From: Isoptericola dokdonensis DS-3
GTDB lineage: Bacteria > Actinomycetota > Actinomycetes > Actinomycetales > Cellulomonadaceae
Reading direction: 5' to 3'
DNA length: 64,000 bases
Assembly (NCBI RefSeq): GCF_001636295.1
Contig: NZ_CP014209.1
Coordinates: 124,001-188,000, forward strand
Below the pieces are notes generated by a model. The model searched no databases. It had not been told where the DNA came from and saw nothing but the letters and a program-made list of their open reading frames with translations. Shown here one piece after another: positions 1 to 8,163 of the stretch; position 1 is the stretch's first letter, and every line of letters begins with the position of its first letter. The position numbers were made by a program, and so were the translations under genes.

Positions 1-1562
1 TGCCCGGCCTCGCCCTCGACGGTCTCCTCGAGGACCTCGGCCGCGGTGACGCGGCGCGCGCGCCGCAGCGACAGGTTCGCCACCACGGCGACGACGGCGA
101 CGAGCACGGCCGCGGTGAGCAGCGCCCGGTGCATGCCGGTGACGTACGCGTCTTCCAGCACGGCGCGCGTGGCGGCGTCGACGCCGTCGGGGAGGGTGGC
201 CAAGGCCAGGCCGTGCGCGTCGTCGGGCGACAGACCGAGCCCCGCGGCGCCGGACGCGGTGGAGGCCGCGATGATCGCGGAGAGCACGGCGGTGCCGATC
301 GCGCCGCCGAGCTGGATGCACGTGGCCTGGAAGCCGCCCGCCACGCCTGCGTACCGCAGGGGCGCGGAGCCGACGATGGCCTCGGCGGCGGCGGTCATCG
401 TCATGCCGGTGCCGAAGGCGAGGAGCACGAACCCGACGGCCAGCATCCCGTAGGGGGAGGTCACCGTGGTGGTGAGCAGCACGAGCAGGCCGGCCGTGGT
501 GAGGCTCAGGCTGACGGTGGCGGCCACCCGGGTGCCCGCCTTGGCGACGAACAACGCACCGATCGGCGCGGTGACGATCGACAGCGCGCTGAGCGGCACC
601 AGCATGAGACCGGCCTGCAGGGGGTCCGCGCCGCGCATCCCCATGAAGAACATGGGCAGGAAGAACGTGACGCCGACGAGGACGAACATGTTCGCGACGA
701 GGACCAGGCCGCCGGCACCGACGGTGGTGCCGCGGAAGATGTCCAGCGGCAGCAGGGCGTGCGGAGTGCGGGCTTGCAGGGCGACGAACCCGACGAGGAG
801 CAGGACGCCCACGGCGAGGAGGCCGAGCGTGCGCGAGTCGCCCCAGCCCCACGACTCGGACTGCACGATGGTGAAGACGACGGCGACGAGGCCGAGGGCC
901 AGGACGACGACGCCGCGCACGTCGAGCCTCGTCTCGCCGGGGAAGCTGGTGCGGGGGAGGAACAGGGCGGCCATGACGAGGCCGACGACGACGACGGGCA
1001 GGTTGATCCAGAAGACGGCCTCCCAGCCGAAGGCGCCGTCGAGGGCTCCGGCGACGGTCGGCCCGGCGGCGATGGCGATGGAGGAGACGCCGCCCCAGAT
1101 GCCGACGGCCATGCCGAACTTCTCGCGGGGGAATGTGGCGCGGAGCAGGGCGAGGGTCTGCGGCATGAGGAGGGCGGCGCCGACGCCCTGGAGCACGCGG
1201 AAGCCGATGACCCCGGCGATGGTCCCGACGGTCGCGATGCCGACGGAGGCGATCGCGAACACGACGAGGCCCGCGACGAACAGCCGGCGATGCCCGTACC
1301 GGTCGCCGAGCTTGCCCGCGAGGATGAGGAAGACGGCGAGCCCGAGCAGGTAGCCGTGGGTGACCCACTGGAGCTGGGCGAAGCTGGTGTGCAGGTCGGC
1401 GGCGATGGACGGGTTGACGATCGACACGACGGTGGCGTCGAGGCCGACGAGGAACAGGCCGAACGACACGCTGAGGAGCACGAGCCAGGGGCGGCCCCGC
1501 AGGGGCGGCCGGGCGGTCGCCGTGGTGTCGGCGACGGTCGGGGTGGGCACAGCGGTGGTCAT
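1..1562 (-). CDS. MFS drug exporter, DHA2 (14-TM) family, 3' end cut by window edge
   Basis: Proton-driven multidrug efflux in the inner membrane is the usual role of this family. The protein reads from an ATG at 1562 down to base 1 without a stop, so about 520 residues are present and the C-terminus is missing. Visible motifs are the TM1 signature LVGLDATVVSIVNP, motif A GKLGDRYGHRR after TM2, RVLQGVGAALLMPQT in TM4 and the glycine-rich motif C GVSSIAIAAGPTVAG in TM5. It is divergent from a MarR regulator, with a 30-bp palindrome between them, which suggests substrate-inducible repression. The actual drug cannot be read from sequence. Confidence 0.93.
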   Translation of the reverse strand, partial: MTTAVPTPTVADTTATARPPLRGRPWLVLLSVSFGLFLVGLDATVVSIVNPSIAADLHTSFAQLQWVTHGYLLGLAVFLILAGKLGDRYGHRRLFVAGLVVFAIASVGIATVGTIAGVIGFRVLQGVGAALLMPQTLALLRATFPREKFGMAVGIWGGVSSIAIAAGPTVAGALDGAFGWEAVFWINLPVVVVGLVMAALFLPRTSFPGETRLDVRGVVVLALGLVAVVFTIVQSESWGWGDSRTLGLLAVGVLLLVGFVALQARTPHALLPLDIFRGTTVGAGGLVLVANMFVLVGVTFFLPMFFMGMRGADPLQAGLMLVPLSALSIVTAPIGALFVAKAGTRVAATVSLSLTTAGLLVLLTTTVTSPYGMLAVGFVLLAFGTGMTMTAAAEAIVGSAPLRYAGVAGGFQATCIQLGGAIGTAVLSAIIAASTASGAAGLGLSPDDAHGLALATLPDGVDAATRAVLEDAYVTGMHRALLTAAVLVAVVAVVANLSLRRARRVTAAEVLEETVEGEAG

Positions 1563-1634
1563 CGGGCTCCTTCGAGGGTGTCCGGCGGTCGGGGACGGCA
1601 CGACCTGTCGGGCAGGACGACGCGACGGTCGTCG

Positions 1635-1664
1635 GCTGATAGTTATAGAACTATAACTATCAGC
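1635..1664. promoter_or_regulatory. MarR operator: 14-bp perfect inverted repeat
   Basis: Arms 1635-1648 and 1651-1664 are exact reverse complements around a central AA (core AGTTATAGAACTATAACT). It is strikingly AT-rich in a GC-rich genome and lies midway between the divergent exporter (start 1562) and MarR gene (start 1683). It covers the expected -35 region of the marR promoter (-10 at 1671). MarR proteins bind such palindromes as dimers. Binding by the adjacent MarR is inference. Confidence 0.85.
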
Positions 1665-1670
1665 GAAGCC

Positions 1671-1676
1671 TAGGAT
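1671..1676 (+). promoter_or_regulatory. -10 element TAGGAT of the marR gene (leaderless)
   Basis: TAGGAT begins 12 nt before the ATG at 1683, so transcription should start at or next to the start codon. No Shine-Dalgarno is seen. Confidence 0.6.
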
Positions 1677-1682
1677 CTGACC

Positions 1683-2144
1683 ATGGACGACGAGACGCTC
1701 GTCACCCCCACGCCGGGGCTGACCTCAGGACTGGGCGGCCTCGCCGACGTCGTCGTCGAGCTGTCCCGGCACCTGGACCTGCGCTCGCCCGAGCTGCGCG
1801 GGATCGTCGAGCTCACCGGCACGGAGGTCGCCGTCATCCGCGCGATCCACCACCACCCGCGCACCTCGCCGTCCCAGGTCGCCATCACGACAGGCCTCGC
1901 GCGCAGCAACATCAGCACCGCGCTGCGCACGCTGGAGGCGCGTGGGCTCGTCGTGCGCGAGCACCCGCCGGGGGACCGGCGGACGGTCGAACTCGTCGCG
2001 ACCGACCTCGCCGAGGAGAACGTCGCCCTCATCCACCGGTTCTGGGAGCAGCGGCTCTCCGCCGCCCCGCCGGACGTGCGCGCGGCCGCGCTGCGGGCGC
2101 TCCCCGCCCTCCAGGACCTCGCCGCGGCACTGGCCCGCGGCTGA
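1683..2144 (+). CDS. MarR family transcriptional regulator
   Basis: A 153-residue winged-helix regulator, the usual MarR length. The helix-turn-helix is around residues 58-85 (SPSQVAITTGLARSNISTAL) followed by the wing with the conserved DRR (EHPPGDRRTVEL). The gene is divergent from the DHA2 exporter and faces a perfect palindrome that is probably its operator, so the likely role is autoregulation and repression of the exporter, relieved by a small-molecule ligand. The ATG at 1683 was chosen because a -10 hexamer sits 12 nt upstream, which fits a leaderless message. Confidence 0.92.
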   Translation: MDDETLVTPTPGLTSGLGGLADVVVELSRHLDLRSPELRGIVELTGTEVAVIRAIHHHPRTSPSQVAITTGLARSNISTALRTLEARGLVVREHPPGDRRTVELVATDLAEENVALIHRFWEQRLSAAPPDVRAAALRALPALQDLAAALARG

Positions 2145-2289
2145 TCCTCGTCCGGCCGGCTCGACCTGTCCTCCGTCGACCTGGACGGCCTGCCGTGGCC
2201 GATCGCGGACCGGCTCAGCCGTGCAGCCCGGCGAGCACCTCGTCGCCATGGGCGGAGGGCGACGACAAGCGCCGGTCGCGCCCGCGCGG

Positions 2290-3276
2290 CTACGAGCCCA
2301 GGGAGTCGACGAACCGGACGCTGGCTGCGGAGATCTGGTCGCGCGCGTCGTCGTGGGTGATGGCCGGGTCGCCGTCGCCCGGCTGCGGGCCGTAGTCGGC
2401 GAAGTAGGCGTGCACGGCGCCGTCGACGACGGTGAAGGTGCTGCCCGCCGGGAGGTCCGCCCGGGACGCCTCGACCTTGGCCGGCGTGGACAGCCCGTCG
2501 CGCGACCCGGAGATCGACTCGACGGCGGCGGTGAGCGTGCCGCTGACGTCCCCGGCGGGGTACGACGCGTACAGCAGCAGCCCGGCGACGGGAGCGGACC
2601 CGTCGGCGTGGTTGTCACCCTCGTCGGCCTCGGACGACGCGACGACCCCGCCGAGCGAGTGCCCGCCCACGACCCACCGCTCGACCTCGGGGTGCTGCGC
2701 GCGGGCGTCGTCGAACGCGCCGGTGGCGAGGAACGCGATGCCGAGCGGTTGCTGGGCGATGACGACGGTGTGCCCGGCCTCGGCGAGCGGCCGCAGCACG
2801 GCCGCGTACGCCCGGGCCTCGACCTTCGCGCCGGGCTGGAAGAACACGGCGGTGCCGTCGCCGCCGTCGGCCGGGGCGAGCTCGATCCGGGTGGCGCTCG
2901 CGGTGACGGTCACCTCGCCGTCGGAGGTCAGGGCCGCGAGGGCCGGCTCGACGGCGGTGAACGGGCGCAGCCAGGCGGTCGCCGCGATCCACACGACGGC
3001 GCCGACGACGAGCGCGACGTCGAGGGCCCGCCGCCAGCCGCGATGCGCGCGCCGCGGGCGCAGCGAGCGCCACAGGACGAGCGCGCAGCCGAGCACGGTG
3101 AGCCCGAGCCAGACCGCGTACGCCGGGTGGCCGTGGACGACGGCTTCGCCCGCGGTCAGGCAGGCCCACGCCACGACGGCCAGCCCGGCGGTGGCGACCG
3201 CCCGGACCGTCCACGTGTGCCAGGCGGGCCGGGAGTCGGGGAGCGGTTCAGGTGCGGGGCGGTCGGCGCGGGTCAC
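2290..3276 (-). CDS. Membrane-anchored alpha/beta hydrolase
   Basis: A 328-residue protein with three hydrophobic segments in the first 110 residues, then an alpha/beta-hydrolase domain of the Abhydrolase_5 type. The nucleophile elbow GGHSLGG is visible, and the chain ends with a histidine in DGAVHAYFADYG that is likely the catalytic His. The active domain probably faces outside. Substrate is unknown. The GTG at 3276 was preferred to an upstream ATG near 3504, because the longer version would run into the promoter and start of the divergent protease gene and adds only low-complexity residues. Confidence 0.82.
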   Translation of the reverse strand: MTRADRPAPEPLPDSRPAWHTWTVRAVATAGLAVVAWACLTAGEAVVHGHPAYAVWLGLTVLGCALVLWRSLRPRRAHRGWRRALDVALVVGAVVWIAATAWLRPFTAVEPALAALTSDGEVTVTASATRIELAPADGGDGTAVFFQPGAKVEARAYAAVLRPLAEAGHTVVIAQQPLGIAFLATGAFDDARAQHPEVERWVVGGHSLGGVVASSEADEGDNHADGSAPVAGLLLYASYPAGDVSGTLTAAVESISGSRDGLSTPAKVEASRADLPAGSTFTVVDGAVHAYFADYGPQPGDGDPAITHDDARDQISAASVRFVDSLGS

Positions 3277-3424
3277 GACCCCATCGTCGCGGGTCGGCGG
3301 CGGTCGCGGGCCTCCCGTGCGGGTGGTCCTCGTCACGCGGGGTCGACCCGCGGCGCGACGTCCAGCGGGCACCCAGGCTCGTCGCGTATCGTCCTGCGTC
3401 CCGCTCCCAGCCCTCGGAGGCCCC

Positions 3425-4597
3425 GTGACCCCCCTCGACGTGATCCTTGTCGTGATCCTCGTGGTCGCGCTCGCGGCCGGGCTGAGCCGCGGCCTGCTCG
3501 CCACGCTGGGCGGACTGGTGGGCCTCGTGGTCGGGGGGATCGCCGCCTACCTTCTGGTTCCGCTGGTGCTGGACCTGCTGCCGACGGCGCAGTGGCGCGG
3601 GCCGGTGACCGTGCTCCTCGCCGTCGCGCTGCCGCTGGTGGGTGCGTCCGTGGGGTCGAGCGTCGGGCACAGCGCCCGGGCGCAGGTGGACCGCACCCCG
3701 CTGCGTCCCGTCGACCGTCTGCTCGGCGGCGTCGCGAACCTGCTGGTGGCCGTCCTCGCGGTGTCGTTCGTCGCCTCGACGATCAAGGCCGCCGGCATGC
3801 CCGTCCTCACGCCGGCGATCTCGTCGTCGGTGGTGCTGCGCACCATCGAGGAGAACACCCCCGACCCGGTGCAGCGCACGATGGCGCAGGCCCGGGCCGC
3901 CGTCCTCGACGACGGGCTGCCGCAGATCGACGCCCTGCTCGACCCGGCGCGCACCCGCACCGCCCCGGACGTCGACCTCGACGACCCCGCCCTGGAGGTC
4001 GCCGCGCAGTCCGTCGCCCGCGTCTGGGGGACGGCGTACGCGTGCGGGATCAGCTCGACCGGGTCGGGATTCGTCGCGTCCCCGGACCGCGTCGTCACCA
4101 ACGCGCACGTCGTGGCGGGGGTCGAGCGACCCGTCGTCGAGCTGCCGGGACGCCCGGCGGCCGAGGGGCGCGTCGTCTACTACGACCCCGCTGCCGACCT
4201 GGCCGTGGTCGCGGTCGACGACCTCGACGGCGACCCGCTGCCCGTGGCGCCGACGCTCGCCACCGGCGACCCCGCCGTCGTGCAGGGCTACCCCTACGGC
4301 GGGCCCTTCACGTCGGTCGGCGCGGAGGTCCTCGACGTCGGCACGGTCCGCACGCAGGCCTCCGACGACAGCGGCGACGTCGAGCGGGACGTGTACGCGC
4401 TCGCGGCGCAGGTGCGGGCCGGCAACTCGGGCGGGCCGGTGCTGTCCACGGACGGCGAGGTCGTCGGCGTGGTGTTCGCCCGCTCCGACTCCGACGACGA
4501 CCTGGCCTACGGCGTCACGACGACGGAGCTGATGCCGGTGGTGGCGCAGGCGCCCGACCTGGCCGACGCCGTGACTCCCGGTCGCTGCGCCGGCTGA
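3425..4597 (+). CDS. MarP-like membrane serine protease (CvpA domain + trypsin-like domain)
   Basis: A 390-residue protein with four N-terminal membrane helices (CvpA/colicin V production fold, about residues 1-125) and an extracytoplasmic trypsin-like domain. The triad is visible: His228 in TNAHVV, Asp258 in DPAADLAVV and Ser335 in GNSGGPV. Cys207 and Cys388 are 181 residues apart, the same spacing as the disulfide known in Mycobacterium tuberculosis MarP (Rv3671c), a protease needed for acid and oxidative stress resistance. The length and domain order match that family. The GTG start has GGAGG 4 nt upstream. A role in envelope stress is inferred from homology. Confidence 0.9.
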   Translation: MTPLDVILVVILVVALAAGLSRGLLATLGGLVGLVVGGIAAYLLVPLVLDLLPTAQWRGPVTVLLAVALPLVGASVGSSVGHSARAQVDRTPLRPVDRLLGGVANLLVAVLAVSFVASTIKAAGMPVLTPAISSSVVLRTIEENTPDPVQRTMAQARAAVLDDGLPQIDALLDPARTRTAPDVDLDDPALEVAAQSVARVWGTAYACGISSTGSGFVASPDRVVTNAHVVAGVERPVVELPGRPAAEGRVVYYDPAADLAVVAVDDLDGDPLPVAPTLATGDPAVVQGYPYGGPFTSVGAEVLDVGTVRTQASDDSGDVERDVYALAAQVRAGNSGGPVLSTDGEVVGVVFARSDSDDDLAYGVTTTELMPVVAQAPDLADAVTPGRCAG

Positions 4598-4611
4598 GCC
4601 CCCGACCGGCC

Positions 4612-4893
4612 TCAGGCGTCCAGGTGCACCGGGTGGTGCTCGAACGCGGCGATGTCGTCCGACGTCGCGGCGAGCAGCCGGTCGGCGAGGTCGCGCAGGG
4701 CCCGGGCGGTGGCGAGCTCCTCGCCGATCTCCGGCACGGGCGGGTCGTCGGGGTTGCGGCGCGCCTCGCCGTGCGCCTCGAGCGTCGTGCCGGCCGACGT
4801 GGTGAGGACGGCGTGGGCCGTGGTGAGGCGGCCCTCGCGCACGAGGTCGTCGGCGTCGAAGAGCTGGACGGTGACGTTCCAGGTGTGGGTCAT
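4612..4893 (-). CDS. DUF1876 family protein
   Basis: A 93-residue acidic protein beginning MTHTWNVTVQLFDADD, typical of the DUF1876 family (a small alpha/beta fold likened to double-stranded RNA-binding domains, function unproven). The family pattern of a histidine near the start, a central GEARRNP stretch and a C-terminal helix is present. Its ATG overlaps the stop of the upstream DUF4389 gene by 4 nt (ATGA), so it is the last gene of a coupled three-gene operon. Confidence 0.8.
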   Translation of the reverse strand: MTHTWNVTVQLFDADDLVREGRLTTAHAVLTTSAGTTLEAHGEARRNPDDPPVPEIGEELATARALRDLADRLLAATSDDIAAFEHHPVHLDA

Positions 4894-5633
4894 GGCAGTG
4901 CTCCTGTCGGGTGGGTCGGCGGACGCGCGGGGTCACGGCCGCCGAGGTCGAGGCGGAACGGCGGGTAGACGTCCGTCATGAGTGCCGCGTAGGCCGTCAC
5001 GCGCCAGGCCCAGCGCTGCATCCCGACGACGAGGTCGAACATGCCGTGGGGGTACCGGCCCCGGAACAGCAGCACGACGGCGGCGAAGAGGACCAGCACC
5101 CCGACCAGGCCGACGTACGGCGGGGTGTCGACGACGACGGTCTCGCCGGACACGGTCTCGACGGTCTGGCTGCTGCCGGCGCCGAGGAAGAGCGCGACGA
5201 CGACGTAGTGCGGCAGGGCGAGCAGCCACCACTTGACCAGCACGAGGCCGCGGGACAGCCGCCCGGGCTGCGCGATCTCGAGGTGTGCCGGGTAGTCGGG
5301 CACGTCGGCGAGGGTGAAGGGCGCGTAGCGGTCGGTCCCCAGCACGCCGTAGCCGTAGGCGGTGACGCGCCAGGTCCAGCGCAGCACGCCGACGTTGAAC
5401 CGGAAGATCCCCGCGGGGTACCGGGCGGTGAGCAGGATCGCGAAGAACACGACCACGGTGAGCGCCCCGAACGCGATCCAGAGGAACACCAGGACGACGA
5501 CGTGCGGGACCAGGAGGACCCACTTGACCAGCCACAGCCAGCGCGAGAGGTCTGCGGGAGCGCCCACGTCCACCAGGACGGGCGGGCCGACCGGCCGACG
5601 TCCCTCGGCGAGCACGGCGGACACGTCCGTCAC
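4890..5633 (-). CDS. DUF4389 membrane protein
   Basis: A 247-residue integral membrane protein with two tandem copies of the DUF4389 unit: a hydrophobic helix pair followed by RYPxGIFxFxVGxxRWxWRV (seen as RYPAGIF...RWTWRVTAYGYG and RYPHGMF...RWAWRVTAYAAL). Function is unknown. GTG start at 5633 overlaps the stop of the upstream membrane gene by 4 nt, and its own stop overlaps the DUF1876 start by 4 nt. Confidence 0.85.
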   Translation of the reverse strand: MTDVSAVLAEGRRPVGPPVLVDVGAPADLSRWLWLVKWVLLVPHVVVLVFLWIAFGALTVVVFFAILLTARYPAGIFRFNVGVLRWTWRVTAYGYGVLGTDRYAPFTLADVPDYPAHLEIAQPGRLSRGLVLVKWWLLALPHYVVVALFLGAGSSQTVETVSGETVVVDTPPYVGLVGVLVLFAAVVLLFRGRYPHGMFDLVVGMQRWAWRVTAYAALMTDVYPPFRLDLGGRDPARPPTHPTGALP

Positions 5634-6064
5634 CCCTTGCCGGTCACGAGCCGGACGAGCCCGGCCAGGATGACGAGCACGCTCCCGACGGCGCCGAGCA
5701 CCAGCAGGATGCGCACGAGCAGCTCCCAGTCGAACGTCTGCCCGGGGAACGTGAACGGGAAGACGTTCCAGACCGTCACGATCGCGACGAGCCCGACGGC
5801 GGTGACGACGACGTCACCGAGCGCGCGCAGCCGCGGCGGGTCCGCGACGACGTAGACGAGCTGGGCGACGAGCCCGACGACGATCGCGGCGTCCACCGCG
5901 GGAAGGACCTCGACGGTCCGGGCCGTGAGGAACGGTGCGGACTCCCAGCCGGGCCAGCCGTGCAGCCCCACCAGGAGCAGGACCTGGACGGCCGCGCCGA
6001 CGAGGTAGCCGGCGCGGCGGCTCCCGACGGCCGGTCGCGCGGCGGCGGTGGTGGGCGCCTCCAT
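5630..6064 (-). CDS. Small membrane protein of unknown function
   Basis: A 144-residue protein with about four predicted membrane segments (around residues 20-35, 57-75, 84-100 and 117-140). No domain recognised. It leads the operon with the DUF4389 and DUF1876 genes, each joined by a 4-nt stop/start overlap, so the three are probably made together. The ATG at 6064 is the only reasonable start. Confidence 0.7.
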   Translation of the reverse strand: MEAPTTAAARPAVGSRRAGYLVGAAVQVLLLVGLHGWPGWESAPFLTARTVEVLPAVDAAIVVGLVAQLVYVVADPPRLRALGDVVVTAVGLVAIVTVWNVFPFTFPGQTFDWELLVRILLVLGAVGSVLVILAGLVRLVTGKG

Positions 6065-6141
6065 GACGGTCTCCGATCGCAGGCGGGACGGGCGGTCTCG
6101 CTCGATCGTCCCGCGCGGGGGCGCCGCCGGTCAGGGCCGTT

Positions 6142-6162
6142 GGTCCCGGCCCGGCCGGGACC
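6142..6162. promoter_or_regulatory. Inverted repeat in the divergent region before the second DHA2 exporter
   Basis: GGTCCCGGC at 6142-6150 and GCCGGGACC at 6154-6162 are exact reverse complements with a 3-nt centre. The site lies between the divergent starts at 6064 and 6227, so it could be an operator. No regulator gene adjoins it and the GC-rich arms make a chance hairpin possible. Confidence 0.35.
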
Positions 6163-6226
6163 TTCGCTGTCGCCGGACCGTGCGCAGCCGTGGAGCCGAA
6201 CCCCGCCGGGGAGCATGATGGCTGCC

Positions 6227-7894
6227 ATGAGCACCGACACCGGGCGGACCGTGACGCCGTTGGTCGACCTGCACGGCCGTTCCGCGTGGAGCGTGCTGCC
6301 CCCGCTGATCCTCGGCTTCTTCATGATCATGGTGGACACCACGATCGTGAACATCGCCATCCCGACGCTGACGGACGCGTTCTCCGCGTCGCTGGTCGAG
6401 GTGGGCTGGGTGAACAGCTCCTACCTGCTCACCTACGCGACGCTCATGCTGCTGGCGGGCCGACTGGGGGACCGGTACGGGCAGAAGGCGATCTTCGTCG
6501 CGGGACTCGTCGTCTTCACGGTGTTCTCGTTCCTGTGCGGGTTCTCCGGGGAGCTCGGCAGCACCCCGGAGATCGGCTGGCTCATCGCGTTCCGCGCCCT
6601 GCAGGGCATCGGCGCGGCCCTCATGACGCCGCAGACGATGTCGATGATCACCCGGGTGTTCCCGGCGCAGCAGCGCGGCGCCGCGCTGGGTCTGTGGGGC
6701 GCGACGGCGGGCGTCGCGACCATCACCGGACCCCTGCTGGGCGGTGTGCTGGTCGAGACGGTCGGCTGGGAGTGGATCTTCTACGTCAACATCCCCGTCG
6801 GGGTGGTCGCGCTGTGGTTCGCCGTGACCCGGCTGCCGCACCTCGCCTCGCGCGAGACGTCCATCGACGTGCTCGGCGTCGTGCTGTCGATCCTGGGCCT
6901 GGGGCTGGTGGTGTTCGGCCTGCAGGAGGGCTCGACCTACGACTGGGGCCACCTGTGGGGTCCGTTCACCGTCTGGAACGTGGTGGGTCTCGGCCTGGTG
7001 CTCGTCGGGGTGTTCGTGTGGTGGCAGCACCGGCTGGGCGACGTCGCCCTGCTGCCGCTGCGGCTGTTCCGCAGCCGGAACTTCTCGCTGGCCAACGTGG
7101 ACGGCATGGCCGTGTCGTTCGCGATGATCGCGATCTTCTTCCCCCTGACGATCTTCCTGCAGTCCGTGCTCGGCCTCACGCCCATCCACGCGGCGCTCGT
7201 CATGGCGCCCGGCTCGCTGGTGTCGGGGGTCGTGGCACCGTTCGCCGGGCGGTGGTCCGACCGGGTGCCGGGCAAGTGGGTGGTGGCGGCGGGCTTCGCG
7301 GCGATCGCCGCCGCGGTGGGCTGGCTCGCGCTGGTCCTCGACCCGGCCGCGTCGCCGTACGTGCTGCTGGCACCGATGGCGCTGTTCGGCGTCGGCACGG
7401 GCCTGACGTTCTCCCCGCTGTCCAACCTCGCGACGTCGGGCCTCGACGCCCGCACCGCGGGGGCGGGGGCGGGCGCGTTCAACACCAACCGGCAGGTCGG
7501 CGGCGTGATCGGTTCGGCCGCCGTCGTCGCGCTGCTGTCCTCCCGCCTCGGGGTGACGATCCCCGCCGCCGCGCAGGACGCCGCGGCGGGGCTGCCCGAG
7601 CAGTACCGCGCCGCGTTCGTCGACGGCGTCTCCGCCGCCGCGGGCAGCGCCGAGGGGATGGGCCAGGGCGCGTTCCGGCTCCCGCCCGGCGTGCCCGACG
7701 ACGTCGCCGCGCAGCTCGCCGCCGCCGCGCAGGACGCCGTCGGCACCGGCTTCGCGACGGCCGCCGCGCAGACCCTCCTGCTCGTCGTCGCGGTGCTCGT
7801 CGTCGGCGTCGTCTGCGCGGCGTTCATGTCCGCGGCCCCGGCGTCGTCCGCGGCCCCGGCGACCCCGGAGGCGCCGGCCCGACCGGCGGGGTGA
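6227..7894 (+). CDS. MFS drug exporter, DHA2 (14-TM) family
   Basis: A complete 555-residue EmrB/QacA-type transporter. TM1 carries MIMVDTTIVNIAIPTL, motif A is GRLGDRYGQKA, and TM5 has the motif C stretch GATAGVATITGPLLGG. The last 60 residues form a final helix and an Ala/Pro-rich tail. Three in-frame ATGs lie at 6215, 6218 and 6227. The last was chosen because a CATGAT hexamer starts 13 nt before it, matching the leaderless spacing seen elsewhere here, though a GGGGAG before 6218 supports the alternative. The substrate is unknown. It is a paralogue of the exporter at the left edge. Confidence 0.92.
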   Translation: MSTDTGRTVTPLVDLHGRSAWSVLPPLILGFFMIMVDTTIVNIAIPTLTDAFSASLVEVGWVNSSYLLTYATLMLLAGRLGDRYGQKAIFVAGLVVFTVFSFLCGFSGELGSTPEIGWLIAFRALQGIGAALMTPQTMSMITRVFPAQQRGAALGLWGATAGVATITGPLLGGVLVETVGWEWIFYVNIPVGVVALWFAVTRLPHLASRETSIDVLGVVLSILGLGLVVFGLQEGSTYDWGHLWGPFTVWNVVGLGLVLVGVFVWWQHRLGDVALLPLRLFRSRNFSLANVDGMAVSFAMIAIFFPLTIFLQSVLGLTPIHAALVMAPGSLVSGVVAPFAGRWSDRVPGKWVVAAGFAAIAAAVGWLALVLDPAASPYVLLAPMALFGVGTGLTFSPLSNLATSGLDARTAGAGAGAFNTNRQVGGVIGSAAVVALLSSRLGVTIPAAAQDAAAGLPEQYRAAFVDGVSAAAGSAEGMGQGAFRLPPGVPDDVAAQLAAAAQDAVGTGFATAAAQTLLLVVAVLVVGVVCAAFMSAAPASSAAPATPEAPARPAG

Positions 7895-8163
7895 GGCCGT
7901 GTCACGGGACGGTCGAGGAGTGGTCACGTCGTGGCCAGGCGCCGCGGCGCGCCGCGCGAGTCCGCGCGTGCGGGGTGAAGGTGTGGTGAACGTGAATACG
8001 GCGGGCGTGCCGGATGTTGGCACCACCGGCACCGCGGGGGCAGGATCGATCGCGGCGCGCGGCCCCCGCACCACGAGGGCTGCACGACGCGGGCCGCACC
8101 ACCGCCCCCGGCCGCAGCGGACCCGCTGCGACACCCGAGCGAGGACAGGACGAACCACAGGCC

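Noticed and set aside
2145..2289. Possible short gene between marR and the hydrolase
   Set aside because: A minus-strand run ending near 2216 (SPSAHGDEVLAGLHG) has no ribosome site or promoter and is too short to support.
1942..4968. 1008-codon open frame on the plus strand across MarR, hydrolase and protease genes
   Set aside because: It runs antisense or out of frame to recognised genes, is Arg/Gly/Pro-rich and matches no family. Long shadow frames are expected at this GC content.
6142..6162. DosR/DevR-type dormancy box
   Set aside because: The half-sites are in the opposite orientation (GGTCCC...GGGACC) to the GGGAC...GTCCC consensus.
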